Shown: one piece after another, positions 14,481 to 19,733 of the stretch
Layout of the letters: each line of letters starts with the position of its first letter
Numbering within the stretch: the stretch's first letter is position 1
NCBI RefSeq assembly: GCF_028618695.1
Contig: NZ_JAQIVI010000359.1
Coordinates: 1 to 19,733 of the forward strand
DNA: 19,733 bases
Direction: 5' to 3'
Source of the DNA: Natrinema soli
GTDB lineage: Archaea > Halobacteriota > Halobacteria > Halobacteriales > Natrialbaceae
Translations under genes and position numbers: made by a program
Notes under the pieces: generated by a model
The model's database searches: none
Told to the model about the DNA's origin: nothing
What the model saw: only the letters and a program-made list of their open reading frames with translations

Positions 14481-14876
14481 TCAGAACACCAGAACCATCG
14501 CTGCTTCGTAGAAAATGTAGAGTAGAAACAGGAGAATAGCAGCCCGGACAAGATAGCCTATGAGATTATCCGGTTGTTCAGTGTAGATTTCGACCAAACT
14601 GGGGCCACTCGAAGCACCAATCCTATACTGACCGTTACTGGACGGCATACTTTGAAAGATATCGCCGCCGAACATCCTTTCCATTTCCTTATCTTGGCGG
14701 TCCATCATAGCCTCCATTTCATTGTAATCCTCAAAGCGGTTCGTGACCTGACTCACGTACGAGGCCGAACAATCGCATGCTTTTGCAATTTCTTTGTTTG
14801 TGGCGTTCGGATTCTCATACCACGTGAGAAGGATATCTCGCTGTAAGTCTGTTTTCTCCGTTTTAGCCGTGGACAT
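14481..14876 (-). CDS. HTH protein with C-terminal membrane segment
   Basis: The protein has 131 residues. Residues 9-50 form a winged-helix/HTH domain: DLQRDILLTWYENPNATNKE, then IAKACDCSASYVSQVTNRF as the recognition helix, a pattern seen in many small archaeal regulators. A charged, Met-rich helix follows (YNEMEAMMDRQDKEMERMF). After a flexible linker, residues 105-131 are one hydrophobic membrane segment that reaches the C-terminus. It may be a membrane-anchored DNA-binding protein, as seen in some plasmid and virus genes. Base composition is much more AT-rich than the flanking core genes, supporting recent transfer. A TATA-like TCATATATGA at 14895-14904 lies about 22 bases upstream of the ATG, so the message is probably leaderless. 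Function unknown. Confidence 0.75.
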   Translation of the reverse strand: MSTAKTEKTDLQRDILLTWYENPNATNKEIAKACDCSASYVSQVTNRFEDYNEMEAMMDRQDKEMERMFGGDIFQSMPSSNGQYRIGASSGPSLVEIYTEQPDNLIGYLVRAAILLFLLYIFYEAAMVLVF

Positions 14877-15223
14877 ATTACGCTGGCATTCGTCTCATAT
14901 ATGAAGAAAGTTGTGGCGAGTTAAGAATTGAATCATGAACTGGAGCAATTTGCCCCTAAGGGGGCAGGGCAATTGCGCGGCGCGCAGAGCGCGCGCCGCG
15001 CTCGCGAAAAATTGTGCCGGCCGATACTGGACGCCTGAATGGCTCCTTCTTACTGATATCTTTAACCGGGATCTCGATAACCGGCTTTGTCGATTCTGCT
15101 TAGGAGGGGGAAGGACTAGATCAGGGTTGTGCAGTAAGTACAGGGCACTCACCTACTGTCGCGCAGTGATAGCTACGTTGCCACCACCGAAGTTTATTCC
15201 ATGATACGTAACCAAGGGAGCGC
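14877..15223. other. Spacer between HTH-membrane gene and PLP enzyme gene
   Basis: It contains hairpin pairs at 14951-14966 and 14970-15014, listed separately, a repeated TAACCGG in 15060-15085, and the promoter of the PLP enzyme gene. No gene is convincing in it. Confidence 0.55.
14951..15014. repeat. Hairpin pair, including an 11-bp GC-only stem
   Basis: First hairpin: TGCCCC (14951-14956) and GGGGCA (14961-14966), TAAG loop. Second: GCGCGGCGCGC (14975-14985) and GCGCGCCGCGC (14991-15001) with AGAGC loop, extended by an outer CAATT (14970-14974) and AATTG (15010-15014) after an eight-base bulge. A chance stem of this length is unlikely in an otherwise AT-rich stretch. Confidence 0.65.
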
Positions 15224-15224
15224 A
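15189..15224 (+). promoter_or_regulatory. TATA-like promoter of the PLP enzyme gene
   Basis: CGAAGTTTATTCC (15189-15201) resembles a haloarchaeal BRE/TATA. The TTTATT is about 28 bases before the ATG at 15224, consistent with a leaderless transcript. Confidence 0.5.
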
Positions 15225-16303
15225 TGGAAACTCCCGGACTTGTCTGTTCTTCGTGTGGGCGGACGTATACCGATCAGTGGCGGTGTGAGTGTGGCGGCGT
15301 CCTTGACTTTACTCACCAACCGCTTCCGACGTCCGACCGGCCAGATCCCGGTCAGTTCGATACGCGAGACGGACTCTGGTCGTTCGATATGTTCCTCCAC
15401 GTCGAGAAAGGCCCCTCTTTAGGTGAAGGGATGACGCCGCTTGTCTCGTCAACAACGTGGGATGCCGAGTACAAACTCGAATACATCTCCCCGACGGGCA
15501 GTTTCAAGGATCGGGGTGCAACCACGACGATCAGCCATGCAATCCAGTGTGGCGCAGATCGAGTCGTCGAAGATTCATCGGGGAATGCTGGGGCTGCCAT
15601 CGCGACCTATGCGGCTCACGCTGGACTCGACGCGGAGATTTACGTTCCAGCATCGGTGAAAGACGCGAAACTCCAAGCAATCGAACGGGCCGGGGCAACG
15701 CCTGTTCGAATCGAAGGTGGACGCCAAGCCGTGACTGATGCGTGCATTGAGGCTGTCGAATCGGGCGATGCGTGGTATGCGAGTCACTCATGGAGTCCAG
15801 CATTCTTCGCAGGGACGGCGACGTTCGCGTACGAACTCGCACTCCAACGTGACTGGAACGTCCCTGATGCAATCGTGATGCCGCTCGGCCATGGAACCCT
15901 GTTTTTGGGCGTGTACCGTGGATTCAAGGCGTTGTCTGAAGCAGGGTGGATCGATACAGTGCCACGTCTGCTCGGCGCGCAAGCCGCAGGATATGCCCCG
16001 ATCGCGAGCGAACTCCACGCAGTCCCCGAGAGCGAGAACGATGTCGCAGATGGCATCCAGATACGGGAGCCGACACGAAAACGACAACTCATGAATGCGA
16101 TTGCTGAGACCAATGGCGATGCGATTGCGATTACGGAAGATGAGGTGCAAACGGAGTTAGACCGGCTCCACTCACACGGGTTCTACGTGGAACCGACCTC
16201 AGCGATTGCGCCTGCGGCACTTGCGGCGTATCGAGAGCGTGGAACGCTTGAGCCAGATGCAGATGTGGTGATGCCACTCACGGGACATGGATTGAAAGCG
16301 TAA
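15224..16303 (+). CDS. Threonine-synthase-like PLP enzyme with zinc ribbon
   Basis: The protein has 359 residues. An N-terminal zinc ribbon uses C8, C11, C21 and C23. The fold-type II PLP enzyme follows, with the Schiff-base Lys at K95 (PTGSFKDRGA), the phosphate loop SSGNAGAA (118-125), and the C-terminal LTGHGLK. The last motif and the zinc ribbon are typical of archaeal threonine synthase (ThrC), which makes threonine from O-phosphohomoserine. However, the loop is SGNAG rather than the usual TGNTS, and the protein is shorter than most ThrC proteins, so it may be a paralogue with another beta- or gamma-replacement substrate. It lies alone within the putative integrative element, and its codon use is less GC-rich than the core genes, which suggests transfer. 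Confidence 0.82.
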   Translation: METPGLVCSSCGRTYTDQWRCECGGVLDFTHQPLPTSDRPDPGQFDTRDGLWSFDMFLHVEKGPSLGEGMTPLVSSTTWDAEYKLEYISPTGSFKDRGATTTISHAIQCGADRVVEDSSGNAGAAIATYAAHAGLDAEIYVPASVKDAKLQAIERAGATPVRIEGGRQAVTDACIEAVESGDAWYASHSWSPAFFAGTATFAYELALQRDWNVPDAIVMPLGHGTLFLGVYRGFKALSEAGWIDTVPRLLGAQAAGYAPIASELHAVPESENDVADGIQIREPTRKRQLMNAIAETNGDAIAITEDEVQTELDRLHSHGFYVEPTSAIAPAALAAYRERGTLEPDADVVMPLTGHGLKA

Positions 16304-16607
16304 CCGGACGGAACGTTCATCGATACGTTCGCAGATATAGTTATCGCGAGATTCACCGGATCTGCACAGAATAAAACTCGGGAACCAAGCTCCGATACAA
16401 CCACCTCCCCCTGGGATTGCACGTCAACAAATCCGGTTCCCCGAATATGCACACGAGGGTTCGCGTCTCGTGTGCATATCTCGAGTCATTCGGTCGCTCG
16501 AGACTGCGTTCCTCTCTGAATGACCGACACGTTCCACCTGTTTTGGGCCGAAATGGACCGTCCAGTGAGCCGAAAAAACGTGGATTTCGGGTGTCGTGTG
16601 TACGAGT
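16304..16607. other. Non-coding stretch with a perfect 13-bp inverted repeat
   Basis: No gene is visible between the PLP enzyme gene and the small gene at 16608. The region holds the dyad at 16445-16479, listed separately. Confidence 0.6.
16445..16479. repeat. Perfect 13-bp inverted repeat
   Basis: ATATGCACACGAG (16445-16457) and CTCGTGTGCATAT (16467-16479) flank the nine-base loop GGTTCGCGT. It is the longest simple dyad I found in the window. It lies about 140 bp past the PLP enzyme gene and 130 bp before the next gene. No T run follows, so it is not an obvious terminator; an operator or RNA structure are alternatives. Confidence 0.75.
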
Positions 16608-16862
16608 ATGCGAATCAGAACCGACGGCGACTATGCGTACCGACGGGACGCGATCGAACGCGCAGCCGATTTCTACGATTGTACCAAGACGAAAGCGGTG
16701 GTGAGCGCTTGCGACGACGTACCGAAGTTCGTCCAGGCGTCCCGCCAAGTCCTCGAGCGCGATGACCTCACGCTCGAGCAGCGCCAGGAGATCGCCAAAA
16801 CGCTCTCAACGAGGGCGGTAACGTTTGAAATTGAATCCGAGATCGTCGTCGATACCGGGTAA
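16608..16862 (+). CDS. Small conserved haloarchaeal protein (DUF7692-like)
   Basis: The protein has 84 residues from ATG 16608 (MRIRTDGDYAYRRDAIERA); a GTG four codons earlier is in frame but adds only MCTS. The pattern RRDAIERAADFYDCTKTKAVVSAC, then DVPKFVQASRQVLERDDLT, then LEQRQEIAKTLSTRAVTFEI, matches a small haloarchaeal family that I believe is DUF7692. Its N-terminal half resembles an RHH-type dimer, with helix AIERAADFY and helix KTKAVVSACDDV. Such genes are common in haloarchaeal plasmids and islands. It is upstream of, and in the same direction as, the surface protein gene, but with a 160-bp spacer, so an operon is unlikely. Confidence 0.75.
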   Translation: MRIRTDGDYAYRRDAIERAADFYDCTKTKAVVSACDDVPKFVQASRQVLERDDLTLEQRQEIAKTLSTRAVTFEIESEIVVDTG

Positions 16863-17026
16863 CAGTAATTGGTAATCTGACTTCTTCATCCGGAATCAGA
16901 TACGAAACTGTAAGACCTGATTCGGTAGTACAGATGCGTCCTGAACAGTTTGAAACAATTGCATAGCTAAGAAATGACGTTAATTGACAGATAGGAATAT
17001 GACCGGTATTCGTACGTCGTGTCGTT

Positions 17027-18664
17027 ATGTGGAAACGCCGATCTGTGCTGGCGACTGGGGCAGCGCTGTCGATGGGGACCGGACTCGCTTCGGTGGGGGC
17101 CGGAGCCGCCGAGGCTGATGTCGACGCCCTCCCGGATCCGACGCTGGATCCCAATCCGGAGCTGGACGAAGACTGGGCGTCCTACCGCGGTGACGCCGGT
17201 CACGCCCGGTTCGTTCGCGACGGCTACGAGTTCGACGGCGAGTCGCTCGAGGCCGCCTGGACCGTCGACCATACGGGCTCCGTCGCGGTCGCCGACGACA
17301 CCGTGTACACGACGACCGCGGACGGTGTCGTCGCCCTCGACGCGGCCGACGGCACGCTCGTCTGGGGGAACGCCGACATCGACGCGGGTGACCCCGCGGT
17401 AGCCGGCGAGATGGTATACCTCAACGGCGGCGATATCGTGGCGCTCGATCGAGAAGACGGTAGCGTCCGCTGGGAGAGCGACCTCGACCCCGGGGAGAGG
17501 ACGAGTAGCCACACGGTGGCGTACGACGGCGTCTTCGTCGTCGTCGACGGCATCCTGTATGCCCTCGAGGCCGACGACGGATCGGTCCGATGGCAGAAAG
17601 ACACGGCTGTCGTCGAGTCAAGAAATGGTGACGAACGGGAGTCCGAATTCACCCCCGGAACCGCCGCGATGAACGGCGTCGTCTATGCCGAAACGCAGGA
17701 CGGCGTTCTCGCGTTCGATCCCGCGACCGGAGATACCATCTGGCAGACATGGCACTGGACAGGAGGAGATGCCATCTACGCGACTGAGACGGCGGTTATC
17801 GCCGAGCTTCCGGGGGAGGAACTCCCCTTCCACGATGCACAAACCGGCAGTGGGTTGGGTCTGGTCAGGCCGTATTCCGTAGGGACGCTCGGCAATGAAT
17901 CCGTGCTTTCAGCACACGATTACGGCTACGGCAGTACTTCGATCCACGGCGACGAGTACGACTGGGAGCTCGACGTTACGTACACCTACGGGCAGGCCGT
18001 TATCAGCGGCGAGACCGTCTACGTCTACTTTTGGGTGGACGCCCACAATTACGGAGACCGGAATTACGATCAGAAACTCGTCGCGCTCGACAAACGCGAC
18101 GGGAGCGAGAAGTGGACGCTCTCGAAAGACGACGCACCGGTCGGACACATTCGTGCGATCAGCGACAAGACCATCTACGTCGATCACGACGGCGAACTCG
18201 TGGCGCTTCGCGAAGAAACCGACACGGACGACCAGCCCGACGAGAGCGACGAGAGTGACGAGAACGACGACACGGACGGCGGAAACGACGAGGGAGACGG
18301 ATCTGACGAGCAAGACGGGTCCGACGACGAAGGCGGGTCCGACGAGGGAAACGAACAGCAGGACGGCGAGGACGACAGCGACACGGGAGAAGACGACAGC
18401 GACGACGGTGGATCTGGTAGCGACGACAGTGGATCCAGTGACGACGGAGAGTCTGTCGATGCCGATGACGGCGATGTCGGGAACGGAAACGCCGGAAATG
18501 GGGACGACGGAAACGAGACGGACACTGGAAACGAGACGGACACCGAGAACAACAGTGACGCCGACAACGTGCCCGGTTTCACGGCCGGTGCCGGACTTCT
18601 CGGCGGGGCGCTCGGCCTCGAGTGGCTGCGTCGGAAGGCCAGCGTGGACGAACCGTCCGAGTAA
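17027..18664 (+). CDS. Tat-exported PQQ-like beta-propeller surface protein with PGF-CTERM tail
   Basis: The protein has 545 residues. The start carries a twin-arginine signal (R4-R5 in WKRRSVLATG) followed by a hydrophobic stretch to about residue 30, so it is exported folded by the Tat pathway. The body holds at least five PQQ-like blades, recognisable by GxVxALDxxDGxxxW patterns (for example VVALDAADGTLVWG and IVALDREDGSVRWE). Residues about 398-514 are a long Asp/Glu/Ser/Gly/Asn linker, which would be extended and possibly glycosylated. The C-terminus is a PGF-CTERM sorting signal: PGF at 516-518, a Gly/Leu-rich hydrophobic segment, then RRK. In haloarchaea archaeosortase ArtA removes this tail and the protein is lipid-anchored to the cell surface. 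No partner or substrate is evident. Confidence 0.9.
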   Translation: MWKRRSVLATGAALSMGTGLASVGAGAAEADVDALPDPTLDPNPELDEDWASYRGDAGHARFVRDGYEFDGESLEAAWTVDHTGSVAVADDTVYTTTADGVVALDAADGTLVWGNADIDAGDPAVAGEMVYLNGGDIVALDREDGSVRWESDLDPGERTSSHTVAYDGVFVVVDGILYALEADDGSVRWQKDTAVVESRNGDERESEFTPGTAAMNGVVYAETQDGVLAFDPATGDTIWQTWHWTGGDAIYATETAVIAELPGEELPFHDAQTGSGLGLVRPYSVGTLGNESVLSAHDYGYGSTSIHGDEYDWELDVTYTYGQAVISGETVYVYFWVDAHNYGDRNYDQKLVALDKRDGSEKWTLSKDDAPVGHIRAISDKTIYVDHDGELVALREETDTDDQPDESDESDENDDTDGGNDEGDGSDEQDGSDDEGGSDEGNEQQDGEDDSDTGEDDSDDGGSGSDDSGSSDDGESVDADDGDVGNGNAGNGDDGNETDTGNETDTENNSDADNVPGFTAGAGLLGGALGLEWLRRKASVDEPSE

Positions 18665-18759
18665 GGCCCCGGGCCAGGCAAAGGAGGATGATATCACTGA
18701 ACAACGTCTCGGAATCCGCTATTTCACTGGAAAGGTCGCACACTACTTGCTCTGTACTT

Positions 18760-19355
18760 ACCGCGAGTTTCACGGAAACCGGTTGCCGCGTCGGCGAGCT
18801 GCGCGCGCTCGACCTCGGTGATCTCGGCCTCGAGGGCGAGCGCCCGCGCGCCGATTGGCCGGCAATCCACTTCATCTACCGTCCAGAGACGGACACGCCA
18901 CTGAAAAACAAAGAGAAGGGCGAGCCATGGAACGTCATCAGTCCGCACGTCGCCCAGACGGGGCAGGACTATCTCGACGGCCCTCGCGACGATGTCGTCG
19001 ACGAACATGGCCGTTCACCGCTCGTGACGACTCGGTACGGCCGTGTTTCGTGTCCGCCTGTCGAGATACGTTGTACCGAGTGACCCGACCGTGCTGGCGC
19101 GGTGAGGGGTGCCCGCACGGTCGTGACCTGGACGAGTGCGAGTGGACACACTACTCGAAGATGAGCCAGTGTCCGTCGTCACGAGCGCCCCATGATGTTC
19201 GGAGCGGTCGAGTGACGGCGCATCGACTGGGCGACGAGGATCGTTCGCTTGTCTCTGACCGGATGAACGCGAGCGAGGAGATTTTGGACAAGCACTACGA
19301 CCGGCGCAGCGAGCGACAGAAAGCGGAGCAGCGACGGAGGTTCTTCGAACTATGA
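18760..19355 (+). pseudogene. Tyrosine recombinase (phage-type integrase), 5'-truncated and frameshifted
   Basis: The first piece reads TGCRVGELRALDLGDL, PAIHFIYRPETDTPLKNKEKG and GRSPLVTTRYGRVS. This is the catalytic domain of haloarchaeal integrases, with the first catalytic Arg in GCRVGEL. Near 19048-19065 the frame shifts, and the homology resumes in another frame as CRDTLYRVTRPCWRGEGCPHG, PHDVRSGRVTAHRL (HxxR motif), and DKHYDRRSE with the catalytic Tyr, ending at TGA 19353-19355. The N-terminal SAM-like domain is missing: upstream sequence joins the 3' end of the surface protein gene instead. So the gene is both truncated and frameshifted and cannot make an active integrase. It lies 54 bp before the candidate attR. 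Confidence 0.85.
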
Positions 19356-19408
19356 ATGGAAGCTACAAGTTGACCGACGAGAGGCATCGACGGCGACGTT
19401 CCCCCATA

Positions 19409-19423
19409 CGGGGAGGGCGGACT
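19409..19423 (+). other. Candidate attR (second copy of tRNA-Tyr 3' end)
   Basis: CGGGGAGGGCGGACT is identical to 12972-12986 at the tRNA-Tyr 3' end, while the bases on either side differ. It sits 54 bp past the integrase stop codon, the place expected for the distal attachment site. Confidence 0.65.
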
Positions 19424-19476
19424 TTTACGATGACCAACACCGCGAGCGAAGCGAGCGACCTGGTCGCAGTAAAAGT
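19421..19476. repeat. Interrupted dyad next to attR
   Basis: Outer arms ACTTTTAC (19421-19428) and GTAAAAGT (19469-19476), inner arms ACCA (19433-19436) and TGGT (19461-19464), separated by four-base internal loops. The centre is GCGAGCGAAGCGAGCG (19442-19457). Similar dyads with the GCGAGCGAAGCGAGCG core are, from memory, frequent in haloarchaeal intergenic DNA. It overlaps the last three bases of the att copy. Confidence 0.6.
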
Positions 19477-19733
19477 AGATCGCGACACGATTTGAACATG
19501 GAAGCTGTACGCCCACGCAGCCGAGCGAAGTCGTTCCACGTCTTACAGTGCTCAAGCGAGGAAGTGCAGACCTCTGTTCCCGTTGGTTGCTTATAGATCG
19601 CGACGGCAGTATCTGGCTTTGCACCTCCATATAAGATATATTCTTTACATGATAAATATAGATATTTGGCACCGTCTAGTTAGCGCAGTTTGAGAGGTGA
19701 GCAGGTCGTAGAGTGAGTTTGGATCAATGCTCG

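Larger units (their letters stand above)
12972..19423. mobile_element. Putative decayed integrative element in tRNA-Tyr
   Basis: Direct 15-bp copies of the tRNA-Tyr 3' end bound about 6.4 kb. Within it are a broken tyrosine recombinase 54 bp from the right copy, sparse coding sequence with long non-coding stretches, a low-GC gene, and several perfect hairpins. The genes to the left (cdrL, cdrS, ftsZ2, ncsA) are dense core chromosome. The integrase is disrupted, so the element is probably immobile. The repeat is short, and the PQQ-like surface protein gene may or may not be original cargo. Confidence 0.6.
19356..19733. other. Right flank of the element, no gene seen
   Basis: It contains the candidate attR (19409-19423), the dyad 19421-19476, a direct repeat TAGATCGCGAC at 19476-19486 and 19594-19604, and an AT-rich stretch (19628-19660). 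I see no convincing gene. The minus-strand frame at 19295-19672 has a composition unlike haloarchaeal proteins. Confidence 0.55.

Noticed and set aside
18760..19423. SSV-type integration in which attL and attR split the integrase gene
   Set aside because: Neither copy of the 15-mer lies inside the integrase reading frame; the gene's lesions are a truncation and a frameshift, not a split at the att site.
19487..19505. T-arm-like sequence on the minus strand (CATG-TTCAAAT-CGTG)
   Set aside because: It has no acceptor, D or anticodon arm around it, so it is not a tRNA or recognisable tRNA fragment.
12985..19733. CRISPR array or defence operon within the accessory region
   Set aside because: I found no regularly spaced repeats of 25-40 bp and no cas, restriction or toxin-antitoxin pair; the repeats present are single dyads.

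Overview
The window is haloarchaeal chromosome, most likely from the Natrialbales/Haloferacales-type halophiles. Genes are GC-rich and the proteins are very acidic. Diagnostic haloarchaeal genes include the cdrL-cdrS-ftsZ2 cluster, NcsA, a bat-type HTH regulator, a Tat-exported protein with a PGF-CTERM tail, and a tRNA-Tyr gene with the archaeal C1-G72 pair. The species cannot be named from this sequence alone.

Layout, left to right. Bases 2-541 are the C-terminal part of a medium-chain alcohol dehydrogenase. A small unknown minus-strand gene (584-985) lies divergent to an ABC exporter pair (1169-2167 ATPase, 2160-2948 permease, overlapping by 8 bases). A membrane transporter of the arsenite/bile-acid symporter superfamily follows (3103-4140). 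Next come a bat-type regulator (4149-4814, minus), a small winged-helix DUF7344-type protein (4950-5309), a conserved haloarchaeal protein (5362-6057, minus) and a hotdog-fold DUF4442 protein (6154-6627, minus).

Bases about 6716-8358 are an IS200/IS605-type (IS1341-like, tnpA-less) insertion sequence. It carries tnpB and, divergent from it, a 47-codon ribbon-helix-helix (RHH) gene. The two share a 41-bp promoter with four GTCT repeats spaced 8-9 bp apart. An alpha/beta hydrolase (8417-9157), a palindrome-rich spacer and the tRNA thiolation gene ncsA (9468-10427) follow. ncsA converges on the cell-division operon cdrS-ftsZ2 (11946 down to 10574), with cdrL upstream. The spacer between cdrL and cdrS holds five copies of the heptamer GTAAGAC/GTCTTAC, a strong operator candidate.

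From the tRNA-Tyr gene (12911-12984) the character changes. The last 13 bases of the tRNA plus two flanking bases recur exactly at 19409-19423, 54 bp beyond a broken tyrosine recombinase gene (about 18760-19355). I read 12972-19423 as a decayed integrative element of about 6.4 kb in tRNA-Tyr, with attL at the tRNA and attR at the far end. It carries sparse coding sequence: an unknown 120-residue protein, a low-GC HTH-plus-membrane protein bracketed by hairpin pairs, a threonine-synthase-like PLP enzyme with a zinc ribbon, a small DUF7692-like protein, and a Tat-exported beta-propeller surface protein. It also contains several perfect inverted repeats. The last 300 bases are AT-richer and show no convincing gene.
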